Source: an uncultured Prevotella sp. (GTDB lineage Bacteria; Bacteroidota; Bacteroidia; Bacteroidales; Bacteroidaceae). Taken from it: a DNA stretch of 46,105 nt. The stretch is taken from positions 1 through 46,105 of the forward strand of contig CAMJDL010000023.1 in assembly GCA_946404405.1 (NCBI GenBank). Direction: 5' to 3'. Made by a program: the position numbers and the translations under genes. The notes under the pieces were generated by a model that was given only the letters and a program-made list of their open reading frames with translations, searched no databases and had not been told where the DNA came from. Below are positions 32,563 to 40,585 of this stretch, one piece after another (positions within the stretch are counted from its first letter, which is position 1; every line of letters starts with the position of its first letter).

Positions 32563-35500
32563 TTAGAATCCCAGCTGAACGCCAAATGTGAAGGAAGCCG
32601 TATGCGGATAGTTCCAAGCCGTATTCTCTGGGTCTGTACAAGTCAGTGACTTGGACTTGATAGTCCAGAGATTGTCGCCTGAGAGATAGATACGAGCCTT
32701 TGACACCAAGAACTTCTTAGCCAATGCTGTTGGCAAGGTATAACCCAACTGCAGAGTACGCATCTTTATATATGATCCATTTTCCACGAAGTAAGAAGAC
32801 ATGCGACCCTCGTCAGCACCGTTCGAAGTAGTCAGGGCAGGAATGCTTGAGCCACTATTGGCTGGTGTCCATGCGTCAATCAGGCGTTCGCCCTTGTTAG
32901 AACCGGCATCGGTAATGCTCCAGAAGTCGGTCTGGAATTTCTGGTCGTTGATGATGTCCACATGAGCCACACCTTGCCAGAACATGGTGAAGTCGAAGTC
33001 CTTATAAGCCAGATTAATATTGAAACCGTATGAGAAATCGGGTACTGGGTTGTAAACCCACGTGCGGTCCTTTTCATTAATCTTTCCGTCACCATTCAGG
33101 TCGGCATACTTCAGACCACCCACACGGGCTCCAGCCTGTCCGCTGGCCAGCACTTCCTCACGCGATTGATAGAGCCCCTCGACCACATAACCAATACGTG
33201 AACCATAGGCCTTCTTGTCCTTTGCCAAATTATGGAAGTCGTTATGCTCGTATGAGTTCTTTGACTTTTCAGGCAGATAAGTCACCTTTGAGCGATAGAA
33301 ATCAAAGTTACCTGTAATGTCGTATGATAGTCCGTAAGACGTCTTGTGACGATAGCCAAGATTGAGCTCCATACCCCAGTTCTCTAACGTTGGACCGTTA
33401 ATCCAGGTCTGGCCACCAAAGCCGATGGCTCCGAGGAAGGCTGGCTGAACGAGCATGTCCTTAGTCTCCTTGAAGAACAGGTCGTAAGAACCGTAGAGCT
33501 CACCATTGAACAGCGAGAAATCGGTACCGAAGTTCCACTGCGACGACGACTCCCACTTCAAATCCTCATTGGCCGACTGCGACTTGTAGTAACCGCTTGG
33601 CATTGTGCCTGAACCCTGCAGGTTGAGGTCATAGGCTGTCGAATTTTCACGATCTGAACCATAGTTAGCTACGTAGAGTCCATAGTGAGCAGTATTCGAG
33701 TTCATGCCTTGATTACCCGTCACACCATAGCTGGCGCGAATCTTCCAGTCGCGAAGCCAATCAGCCTTGATATGCTTTGACAGACGATAACCGAGCGATA
33801 CGGATGGGAAGGTACCATACTGGTTGTTCTTACCGAAGCGACTCGAACCGTCGTGACGCAGGGTGAACGAGGCCAGCAGCTGGTCGTTCCAGTTGTAGTC
33901 AATCTTACCAAAGTAAGACATCAGCTTGTAAGAATCGCCAGCACCAGTAACAGTCTGGATGCCAGTACCGGCATTGGGCCACATATAATCGATGGTCTCC
34001 AACGGATAGTCTGTACGACGGGCCGAGAAGTCTACGTAGTTATCCTGGTGGGCCTCGATACCTGCCAGAATATTTAGGTTATGACCCTCAAGGAAATCGA
34101 AGTTGTATTGCAGAGTGTTCGACCAAGTCCATTTCGTGCTGTGTGTCTGCGACAGTGTGCTGGCATTGGTACTGTTCTTCACGACATCCGAATTCCAGGT
34201 GTGCTGCAACGAGCGGATGTTACTGTTGGTATAGTCAATACCAAAGTTAGAGCGGAACAGCAGACCCTTGACAGGAGTTACGTCAACGTATGCGTTGGCA
34301 AAGATGCGCCATTTCTTCAAACGATTATCTTGGTTATGATAAAGCTCGCGAAGAGGGTTCTGACGGTCACTCATACCACCCACAGGACCAGAGAAGGTTA
34401 CACCATCCTCTTCATAGACAGGCAGCGTAGGAGCAATCTTCAGCGCATTCTCCAGCGGTGCACAGTCAACATTATTAGAATAAGAGAACTGAGCATTCTC
34501 GCCAACACTGATGATGCTGTTAATCTTGTAGCTGCTATTGAAGCGGGCTGAGAAGTTCTCGAAGTCAGTATACTTCAGCACACCCAAAGCCTTCTTGTAA
34601 CCAACAGAGAAAAGCGAAGAGCCTTTGTCGGTAGCCTTCGACAGCGAGAGGTCGTAGTTCTGAGTGATACCCGTACGTCCAATCTCATCGACCCAATCGG
34701 TGTCACTGTAACGCATGGTCTTAGCAGCATTCATATAGCCGTCGTAGAAACCACCGACGCTATACGACTCCATAGCGCCTGTGGCAGGATTATAGACAGA
34801 GATGGGCGTGCCACCATCTACATTCAGTGCCAAACCGTAGTTTTGGGCATAGTCATTAGGATTCTTACCGTCGTTCAATGCAGCCTGTACCAATGCTGTG
34901 GCATACTGCTGGGTGTTCAGGAGCTTCATCTTCTGAGACATCCAAGAAACAGAAACCGATGCATTGAAGTCGATGTTGATCTTATCGCCCTTCTTACCCT
35001 TCTTGGTGGTTATCACGATAACACCATTAGCAGCGCGCGAACCATAGATACTGGCAGAAGCAGCATCCTTCAACACCTGCATAGACTCGATGTCGGAGGC
35101 GTTCAGACTGTTCAGCGAACCACTGAAAGGAATACCATCAACAATGTAGAGGGGAGCCGTGCTGGATCCACCCATTGAGCCAATACCACGAATCTGAACA
35201 TTAGCCTCGCCAGAAGGTGAACCGTTAGAGGTGATGGTCATGCCAGGCACCTTACCCTGCAGTGAAGCCATGGGGTCGGTATTGCTGGTCTTGAAGTCCT
35301 TGGTCTCTACGACACCTACAGAACCCGTCAGGTCGGCTTTACGCTGAACCTGATAACCTGTTACCACCACTTCATTGAGTGTTGCGGCATCTTCCTCCAT
35401 CTTGACAGTCATGCTGTTGGTAGCTGGCAACTCTACAGTCTTGTAACCAACATAAGTGAAGACCAGCGTCTTGCCAGCCTGCACCTTCAGCTTGAAGTTA

Positions 35501-35682
35501 CCATCGAAATCGGTAACGGTACCATTCGACGTACCCTTTTCCATTACCGTAGCACCAATGACTGGTCCCATGGCATCATTCACCGTTCCGCTAATCTCCT
35601 GTTGCGCGTACATTATAGTACATAGCATCAGAGTTAGGAAACTCAGAAAGAATCGTTTCGTTTGTTTCATTTGCTTTTTCAT
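32563..35682 (-). CDS. susC: SusC/RagA family TonB-linked outer membrane transporter (PUL 2)
   Basis: The 1039-residue protein has the signal peptide MKKQMKQTKRFFLSFLTLML, ending at MYAQ. The N-terminal carboxypeptidase-like domain has QQEISGTVNDAMGPVIGATV, the TonB box region NEVVVTGYQVQRKADLTGSV, the plug GSPSGEANVQIRGIGSMGGS and IESMQVLKDAASASIYGSRA, and the barrel ends in FGVQLGF. It is a full-length partner of the adjacent SusD. The first 95 residues and the leader nearly repeat those of the PUL 1 SusC, but the barrel is quite different, so the two may accept different fructan lengths or linkages. Confidence 0.95.
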   Translation of the reverse strand: MKKQMKQTKRFFLSFLTLMLCTIMYAQQEISGTVNDAMGPVIGATVMEKGTSNGTVTDFDGNFKLKVQAGKTLVFTYVGYKTVELPATNSMTVKMEEDAATLNEVVVTGYQVQRKADLTGSVGVVETKDFKTSNTDPMASLQGKVPGMTITSNGSPSGEANVQIRGIGSMGGSSTAPLYIVDGIPFSGSLNSLNASDIESMQVLKDAASASIYGSRAANGVIVITTKKGKKGDKINIDFNASVSVSWMSQKMKLLNTQQYATALVQAALNDGKNPNDYAQNYGLALNVDGGTPISVYNPATGAMESYSVGGFYDGYMNAAKTMRYSDTDWVDEIGRTGITQNYDLSLSKATDKGSSLFSVGYKKALGVLKYTDFENFSARFNSSYKINSIISVGENAQFSYSNNVDCAPLENALKIAPTLPVYEEDGVTFSGPVGGMSDRQNPLRELYHNQDNRLKKWRIFANAYVDVTPVKGLLFRSNFGIDYTNSNIRSLQHTWNSDVVKNSTNASTLSQTHSTKWTWSNTLQYNFDFLEGHNLNILAGIEAHQDNYVDFSARRTDYPLETIDYMWPNAGTGIQTVTGAGDSYKLMSYFGKIDYNWNDQLLASFTLRHDGSSRFGKNNQYGTFPSVSLGYRLSKHIKADWLRDWKIRASYGVTGNQGMNSNTAHYGLYVANYGSDRENSTAYDLNLQGSGTMPSGYYKSQSANEDLKWESSSQWNFGTDFSLFNGELYGSYDLFFKETKDMLVQPAFLGAIGFGGQTWINGPTLENWGMELNLGYRHKTSYGLSYDITGNFDFYRSKVTYLPEKSKNSYEHNDFHNLAKDKKAYGSRIGYVVEGLYQSREEVLASGQAGARVGGLKYADLNGDGKINEKDRTWVYNPVPDFSYGFNINLAYKDFDFTMFWQGVAHVDIINDQKFQTDFWSITDAGSNKGERLIDAWTPANSGSSIPALTTSNGADEGRMSSYFVENGSYIKMRTLQLGYTLPTALAKKFLVSKARIYLSGDNLWTIKSKSLTCTDPENTAWNYPHTASFTFGVQLGF

Positions 35683-35714
35683 TTAAGTTAGTACTCTGTT
35701 TGAAATCTCTGATG

Positions 35715-35780
35715 CAAAAGTACTGTGTTTTGCGTGCGTAGGATGAAAAAGTTGTTTCATCGAGATAAAAAAATCGTTCA
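35715..35780 (-). promoter_or_regulatory. promoter and tandem operator of susC (PUL 2)
   Basis: On the plus strand CAAAAGTA (35715-35722; -7 TACTTTTG on the coding strand) is followed after 31 bp by GTTTCA (35754-35759) and after 15 more by CGTTCA (35775-35780). The layout is the same as at 11911, 18764 and 26905. No -33 TTTG is present. Confidence 0.7.
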
Positions 35781-35814
35781 ATGTAACATTTCTGACATAC
35801 ATTGAACGATTTTT
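35769..35814 (-). terminator. 17-bp inverted repeat, terminator of regulator 2
   Basis: Perfect 17-bp arms AAAAATCGTTCAATGTA / TACATTGAACGATTTTT enclose a 12-nt loop. On the minus strand the hairpin begins 1-2 nt after the regulator stop and ends in a run of seven T. The left arm contains the distal operator half-site of susC. Confidence 0.75.
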
Positions 35815-35815
35815 C

Positions 35816-37345
35816 TTAGTTTTGTCGAACATCACCCGGCAATATACCGAATTCCTCCTTGAAACATTTGGTGAAATAGGAGGGCGCAGTAAAGCCTACA
35901 TCATATGCCACTTCGCTGACACTCTTGTCGGTAGTGAGCAGTAGTTGGTAGGCACGGTTCAGACGGGCTGTGCGTAGCAGTTCTACGGGTGACGACCCTG
36001 TCAGGTTCTTTACCTTACGGTAGAGCTGGACGCGACTGAGGTTCATATCGGCAGCCAAATCCTCGACACTGATATCGCTATCGGCCAGACGTGACCCGAC
36101 AACCTCCTTGAAACGGGTGATGAAGGCAGAGACAGGCTCTGCATCCTCTGATTTTTTAGAAGGAGGAGACGTTGGATTAGATGGAGTGGCCGTTTCATGT
36201 TTTTCGACATCCATATTCCACAAAGTATTCACAACGCGTTCACGTTGCAAGGCAATCTTGCGGAGGTGGTAAAGATAGAATAGCACGAAGACTATGACAA
36301 GTAGGGCAATGATGCCGACGGCCAGCCAATTGACCATACGTTGCGTATCGAGTTCGTGGAGATAGGAGTCTGCTGTTTGGTGTAACTGGTCAAGATGGGC
36401 TGCCTGACGCATGATTTCCTCGCTCTCCATCAACAGGACTTTGGCATTGTCTCTGGTAACAAGGGCCGACATCATCATCGTTTCCTTCTCATAGGGCTTA
36501 CCTTCCAGAATCTTGATGGCCAAATCTATAATCTGATCGCCATGAGTGGGATAGATATATGAGGCATCAAGCAATGAGTCACGAACCAGTTGAATACCAC
36601 CATCCTTGCCTGGTAAGCCGTCAATGCCGCAATATAGAGGTGTGGGGTAAGAGGTGAGAGGTGAGAAAGCTTTGCGGGCTCCCATAGCTGTGCGGTCGTT
36701 GGCACCAAACACCAAATCCACGTGTACATCTTTATTATTATCGAGCCATTGCTTGGTTCTCTCATTAGCAGTTGTTTCAGTCCAGTCACCCTGTAAAGAG
36801 CCCACCACCTTGATACCTGAGTATCCTTTGATGGCATCCATAAAGCCGTTATGCCTTTCAATGGCAGGAGACGAGCCCTCCAAACCTTTAATTTCTAATA
36901 CATTACCTTTTCCGCCAAGTCGTGAAGCGATGTATTCGCCCATCACATGTCCCATCTCATAGTTATCGGCACTGATGAAGGCTGTGTATTTCTGAGAACT
37001 GGTTTTACGCTCGAACACAATAACAGGGATGCCCTTGTCGTAGGCACGGTCGATGGCAGGCGAGATGGTCGATACCTGGTTGGGGGCAACAATCAGCAGG
37101 TCGATACCCGTAGCCACCAGACTGTCAATTTGCTGTACCTGCCGTTCATCACTGTCGTAGGCCGCCGCAAACCGCAATTCCACGTTGTCCTGAAAGTATG
37201 CACCCATCCGCAGCTCCGCGTTTTGTTTCTCACGCCAGATGTCTTCCGAACACTGCGACACTCCAATCTTATAGCGTTTCCCACTTTGCGAGCAGGAAGT
37301 CAGAACAACCAGTATTATTATAACGTATAAGTTCAGTTTCTGCAT
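35816..37345 (-). CDS. membrane-spanning regulator: periplasmic sugar-binding domain, TM helix, AraC HTH (regulator 2)
   Basis: The 509-residue paralogue of regulator 1 has a lipoprotein-like signal (LTSC at 15-18), a periplasmic binding domain (about 25-315; YKIGVSQCSEDIWREKQNAE, DLLIVAPNQ, YCGIDGLPGKDGG), a TM helix (about 339-361), and an AraC HTH (about 425-505; LSRVQLYRKVKNLTG and VSEVAYDVGFTAPSYFTKCF). The first HTH helix pair is identical to that of regulator 1 over SRVQLYRKVK, so both may bind the same sites. It lies directly upstream of susC of PUL 2. A heptamer array encodes SPLTSYPTPLY at about residues 228-238. Confidence 0.88.
   Translation of the reverse strand: MQKLNLYVIIILVVLTSCSQSGKRYKIGVSQCSEDIWREKQNAELRMGAYFQDNVELRFAAAYDSDERQVQQIDSLVATGIDLLIVAPNQVSTISPAIDRAYDKGIPVIVFERKTSSQKYTAFISADNYEMGHVMGEYIASRLGGKGNVLEIKGLEGSSPAIERHNGFMDAIKGYSGIKVVGSLQGDWTETTANERTKQWLDNNKDVHVDLVFGANDRTAMGARKAFSPLTSYPTPLYCGIDGLPGKDGGIQLVRDSLLDASYIYPTHGDQIIDLAIKILEGKPYEKETMMMSALVTRDNAKVLLMESEEIMRQAAHLDQLHQTADSYLHELDTQRMVNWLAVGIIALLVIVFVLFYLYHLRKIALQRERVVNTLWNMDVEKHETATPSNPTSPPSKKSEDAEPVSAFITRFKEVVGSRLADSDISVEDLAADMNLSRVQLYRKVKNLTGSSPVELLRTARLNRAYQLLLTTDKSVSEVAYDVGFTAPSYFTKCFKEEFGILPGDVRQN
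36634..36668. repeat. intragenic 7-bp tandem array (regulator 2)
   Basis: Contiguous plus-strand heptamers read ATAGAGG, TGTGGGG, TAAGAGG, TGAGAGG and TGAGAAA. The purine-rich strand is the noncoding one here, opposite to the arrays in regulator 1 and GH32. Confidence 0.75.
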
Positions 37346-37552
37346 AACTCATCTTTATTTAGGCTACAAAGATACTACTTTTTTCCCTTTTATAATGCTC
37401 TTTACATAAAAAAGTGCAATAATCAGTGTAAAAAAGGAAATGTTCCAAGTATAATAGAGAATATAAACACAAATTCAATTACTAAATTGATGTAGAATTT
37501 TGTTTTGCAACTTTGTTTGACTAAAAAAAACATCAATAAAGAAGAACAATTG

Positions 37553-37584
37553 TTTGGTGGTATTACATTTTTGTTATACCTTTG
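37553..37584 (+). promoter_or_regulatory. consensus promoter upstream of the 37601 ORF
   Basis: A -33 TTTG (37553-37556), exactly 20 bp, and a -7 TACCTTTG (37577-37584) form a full consensus promoter. The interval 37346-37552 otherwise holds only AT-rich sequence and a TATCTTTG -7 box (minus, 37367-37374) for regulator 2. Confidence 0.75.
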
Positions 37585-37600
37585 CACCCGAAGTTGAGTC

Positions 37601-37906
37601 ATGAAACAGCTGGTGGCTCAGCGTCGGGTGTTCTTCGACAAGCGAAGCGGCAAAGCCGAGCGCATTGAGCAATTTATAGCAGAACGTGGAATTGAGTACG
37701 GTCTCCAATTCGTAACCCACTTTTTCCTCAATTCCTCAAACTGCCTTTATTTAAAGAAATCCTGCAAATTCTTGCAAAGTTACAAAAATTCCGTGAACTG
37801 TGCAATACTTATAAATAGGTATCATTTCATAAATGATTCTAAAAGATTTCCCGAAGTACATATTATATGGGAGTTTTTTCGTATATTTACAGCCAAATTC
37901 TTGTAA
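37601..37906 (+). CDS. hypothetical ORF, probably truncated gene
   Basis: The ATG at 37601 lies 17 bp after a consensus promoter. The first 40 residues (MKQLVAQRRVFFDKRSGKAE, then RIEQFIAERGIEYGLQF) look like a real helical protein. From about residue 41 the composition turns AT-rich and low in coding quality (Ser, Asn, Lys, Phe). The likely reading is the start of a gene fused to noncoding DNA by a deletion. No family is recognised. Confidence 0.35.
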   Translation: MKQLVAQRRVFFDKRSGKAERIEQFIAERGIEYGLQFVTHFFLNSSNCLYLKKSCKFLQSYKNSVNCAILINRYHFINDSKRFPEVHIIWEFFRIFTAKFL

Positions 37907-38083
37907 AATGCAAGCGACGCAAGCGTTGAGCGACTAAAACTGATAGGATATGAGAAGAATAATGATGATGGCTGTAGTGATGCTGGTGGCATCGACAAGC
38001 AGCATGGTATCCACACCATCGAACATGCTGAGAAAATCGGTCTCGGCAGCCGCAAGTATACGTTGGTAAGTATCGATAAATAA
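37907..38083 (+). other. coding-like 3' remnant
   Basis: Directly after the TAA of the 37601 ORF, the same frame stays open for 58 codons and reads like coding sequence near its end (GGIDKQHGIHTIEHAEKIGL, then GSRKYTLVSIDK), stopping 4 bp before the next gene. There is no credible start. A different frame holds a 39-residue signal-peptide-like ORF (37950-38069, MRRIMMMAVVMLVASTSSMV). Only one of the two can be meaningful, and neither is recognised. Confidence 0.25.
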
Positions 38084-38086
38084 AAT

Positions 38087-38488
38087 ATGAAACGATTCGC
38101 ATTGATACTATCCGTTTTCATGCTTCTTGTAGGATGTCTGGGAGATAAACAGGAAAAGAGTATGTCGATAACAGTCAATCTGAGGTACACTGGTACAGAC
38201 GGGAATGCCAGGAAGTTCGCTGAGGAGATGATTTCCAGCGGCACTGTTGATGCCATCAGAGCCGAGGAAGGTAATCTGAGGTATGAGTATTACCAGTCGA
38301 TGGATGATCCTGAAACCATCCTGCTTATCGACAGTTGGGCCAATCAGGAGGCTATCGACAAACATCATGCTACGCCCATGATGGATACCATCGCCAAACT
38401 TCGCGAAAAGTACGATCTCCACATGACGGTGGAACGTTATACTGCTGTCGAGACACCGGAAACGGAGAATCAGTTTATCAGGAAATAA
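38087..38488 (+). CDS. lipoprotein with antibiotic-biosynthesis-monooxygenase (ABM/YgiN-like) domain
   Basis: The 133-residue protein has a lipoprotein signal (MKRFALILSVFMLLVGC). An ABM ferredoxin-like domain follows: a first strand SITVNLRYTG, a helix with EEMISSGTVDAIRAEEGNLR, then YEYYQSMDDPETILLIDSWA and HHATPMMDTI. The HHATP helix is typical of YgiN-type quinol monooxygenases. Export as a lipoprotein is unusual for this otherwise cytoplasmic family, but it is seen in Bacteroidales. It begins a plus-strand run of compact genes. Confidence 0.82.
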   Translation: MKRFALILSVFMLLVGCLGDKQEKSMSITVNLRYTGTDGNARKFAEEMISSGTVDAIRAEEGNLRYEYYQSMDDPETILLIDSWANQEAIDKHHATPMMDTIAKLREKYDLHMTVERYTAVETPETENQFIRK

Positions 38489-38502
38489 TATCAAAGAGAA
38501 TT

Positions 38503-39237
38503 ATGAAGAGTTTAATCCCATTACTTTGCATTGGCCTACTGTTTACAGCCTGTGCACAGCAAACCAAGAATGAAACGGACATGGAGTTTACAGACAACGT
38601 AAAAGTGGCCCTCGCAGATAGTGGGCGCATTGATTTAAGCAGTCTTCAGTGGACAAGGGAACCTGGCGGATTCGAGGTGAAGGGTGACACCATCCTTATC
38701 ACCACTGCTCCGCACACCGACCTCTGGCAGCGCACGTACTATCACTTCCAGAACGACAATGCTCCTGTGTTGCAGATGAAGACCCGTGAAAAGTTCTTCA
38801 GTTTTGTGGTGAAGACCGACTTCACGCAGAGCCATCAGCGTTTTGACCAGTGCGGCATTGTGATGTATCTGGATAGCGAGAACTGGCTGAAAGGCTCTGT
38901 AGAATATGAGAACGACGAATTTCAGCACCTAGGCAGTGTAGCCACGAACAAGGGCTATTCCGACTGGGCCACAACGGCTATTCCTGCCGACGTAAAAACC
39001 ATGTGGTATCGGTTTTCACGTCGTGAGGATGACTACTGCATCGAGTGTTCAACAAACGGCATCGATTTCAGTCAGATGCGCATCTGCCACATGTATGCCG
39101 GTGCCGACGAAATCAGCTTTGGCATCTATGCCTGTTCACCTGAAGAATCATCATTTACGGCAGTTTTCTCTGACATGAAGATTACCGAATGTGCATGGAA
39201 AGCTCACGATGGCCAGCAGCCTGATAATAAAGAATAA
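38503..39237 (+). CDS. DUF1349-family lipoprotein (concanavalin A-like)
   Basis: The ATG at 38503 opens a lipoprotein signal (MKSLIPLLCIGLLFTAC); a longer in-frame extension through the previous gene is rejected. The mature part (about 228 residues) matches DUF1349: LWQRTYYHF, FFSFVVKTDF, FDQCGIVMYLDSENWLKGSV and SFGIYACSPE. These proteins have a jelly-roll lectin/glucanase fold and often unknown ligands. It ends two bases before the TIGR04076 gene, so the two are likely cotranscribed. Confidence 0.88.
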   Translation: MKSLIPLLCIGLLFTACAQQTKNETDMEFTDNVKVALADSGRIDLSSLQWTREPGGFEVKGDTILITTAPHTDLWQRTYYHFQNDNAPVLQMKTREKFFSFVVKTDFTQSHQRFDQCGIVMYLDSENWLKGSVEYENDEFQHLGSVATNKGYSDWATTAIPADVKTMWYRFSRREDDYCIECSTNGIDFSQMRICHMYAGADEISFGIYACSPEESSFTAVFSDMKITECAWKAHDGQQPDNKE

Positions 39238-39239
39238 CA

Positions 39240-39587
39240 ATGAACAAGGTACGAATCACTGCCATACGCCAAACGGTCTATTCTGACCTGATGGCAAAGT
39301 ATGAGAACCCTATCGAGCATACTTGTGATGTCAGGGAGGGTCAGCAATGGATCTCTGAGAATGGAGAATGTCCTGAAGGGATGTGTCCTGCTGCATGGTA
39401 CTCCATGCGGGAGTTCGTGGAATCGCTGGCCAGAGGCGAAGGGAACTTCTACGATGGCTGGATGAAGAACCCTATGAGTGCGATGATCAGTTGCAACGAC
39501 GGCTTCCGTCCGTTCAGTTTCTATATTGAGGTGATTGATGGCAAGGACTGTGGTCGACGTGAATATTGTTCAGAACCGATAAAATAA
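39240..39587 (+). CDS. TIGR04076 family protein, copy 1
   Basis: The 115-residue protein has the family pattern of a KVRITAIRQTVYSDLMAKYE strand-helix start and conserved cysteines (EHTCD, GECPEGMCPAAW, MISCNDGFRPFSFYIE). Function is unknown; the cysteine spacing could suit a metal site. It is nearly identical to the gene at 41968-42270, with mostly synonymous changes. This copy has a longer C-terminus (GKDCGRREYCSEPIK) with two more cysteines. Confidence 0.85.
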   Translation: MNKVRITAIRQTVYSDLMAKYENPIEHTCDVREGQQWISENGECPEGMCPAAWYSMREFVESLARGEGNFYDGWMKNPMSAMISCNDGFRPFSFYIEVIDGKDCGRREYCSEPIK

Positions 39588-39593
39588 GTAATT

Positions 39594-40133
39594 ATGAAGA
39601 TCATAGATGAACAAATTAAGAGCGGTAAGGATATTTTTCTTGCTGGTGGCTGCTTCTGGGGAACAGAGCATTATTTCAAACAGATAGAGGGTGTGGTGGA
39701 AACTGAAGTGGGATTTGCCAACGGACATACTGCAGATCCTTCGTACAAGGAGGTTTATACCGACACGACGGGCTATGCCGAGACGGTACATGTGAAGTAC
39801 AATCCTGATGTGGTCAGCCTTGAATTCCTCCTTCAGATGTTCTTCAAGGCCATCGACCCCACAAGTCTCAACAAACAGGGACATGACGAAGGAACCCGCT
39901 ACCGCACGGGCATCTACTATACCAGTGACGAGGATTTGCCCGTAATCGAAAAGGTGTTTGCCGAGGAGCAGAAAAAGTATCAGCAACCTCTGGCTGTCGA
40001 AAAACTCCCCTTGCAGAACTTCTATTCAGCAGAGGAGTATCATCAGGACTATCTCGACAAGAATCCTACTGGCTACTGTCATCTGCCAGAGTCACTCTTC
40101 GAGTTTGCAAGAAAAGCTAAAGAAAAGAAATGA
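39594..40133 (+). CDS. msrA: peptide-methionine (S)-S-oxide reductase MsrA
   Basis: The 179-residue protein has the MsrA active site GCFWG at residues 19-23 (catalytic C20) and the family motifs EVGFANGHTADPSYKEV, GYAETVHVKYNP, HDEGTRYRTGIYY and YHQDYLDKNPTGYCH. It repairs methionine-S-sulfoxide in proteins, using thioredoxin. There is no signal peptide and no fused MsrB. The stop overlaps the next start (ATGA), so it is coupled to the ElaA-like gene. Confidence 0.95.
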   Translation: MKIIDEQIKSGKDIFLAGGCFWGTEHYFKQIEGVVETEVGFANGHTADPSYKEVYTDTTGYAETVHVKYNPDVVSLEFLLQMFFKAIDPTSLNKQGHDEGTRYRTGIYYTSDEDLPVIEKVFAEEQKKYQQPLAVEKLPLQNFYSAEEYHQDYLDKNPTGYCHLPESLFEFARKAKEKK

Positions 40134-40585
40134 GCATCGAGCAAGAACTGGTATTGCACAAGAAAACATTCCAGGAGTTGACGGTGGATGAACTGTACGA
40201 ACTCCTGAGAGTGCGTAGCGAGGTGTTCGTTGTTGAGCAGGATTGCGTCTATCAGGATATGGACGGGGATGACCAGAAATCCATTCATCTGTGGCTCACC
40301 GTTGCCGATAAAATTGTAGCTCTGGCTCGTGTCTGTCCTGCAGGTACTCACATGAAGGAAATATCAATTGGCAGAGTTATCACCACGATACGAGGCAAAG
40401 GCTATGGCAAGCAGATAATGCTTCATGCCATTGATGTAGCAAAAGAGCACTTCGGTGCAAAGCAGATAGATATTGAGGCACAGGAATATGCCAAGGGATT
40501 CTACGAAAGTGTTGGCTTCAGACAATCATCCGACACTTTCATGCTCGACGGCATCCCTCACATCAAAATGACATTGACAATATGA
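40130..40585 (+). CDS. GNAT family N-acetyltransferase, ElaA type
   Basis: The 151-residue protein fits ElaA: LYELLRVRSEVFVVEQDCVY near residue 22 (the EVFVVEQ signature), DGDDQKSIHLW, the acetyl-CoA loop RVITTIRGKGYGKQI, and the C-terminal YAKGFYESVGF. The substrate is unknown. Its start overlaps the msrA stop and its stop overlaps the start of the ACT-domain gene, so this is a translationally coupled chain. Confidence 0.9.
   Translation: MSIEQELVLHKKTFQELTVDELYELLRVRSEVFVVEQDCVYQDMDGDDQKSIHLWLTVADKIVALARVCPAGTHMKEISIGRVITTIRGKGYGKQIMLHAIDVAKEHFGAKQIDIEAQEYAKGFYESVGFRQSSDTFMLDGIPHIKMTLTI

Noticed and set aside
38335..38502. Upstream extension of the DUF1349 lipoprotein into the ABM gene
   Set aside because: It lies within another coding sequence and would bury the lipoprotein signal that starts at 38503.
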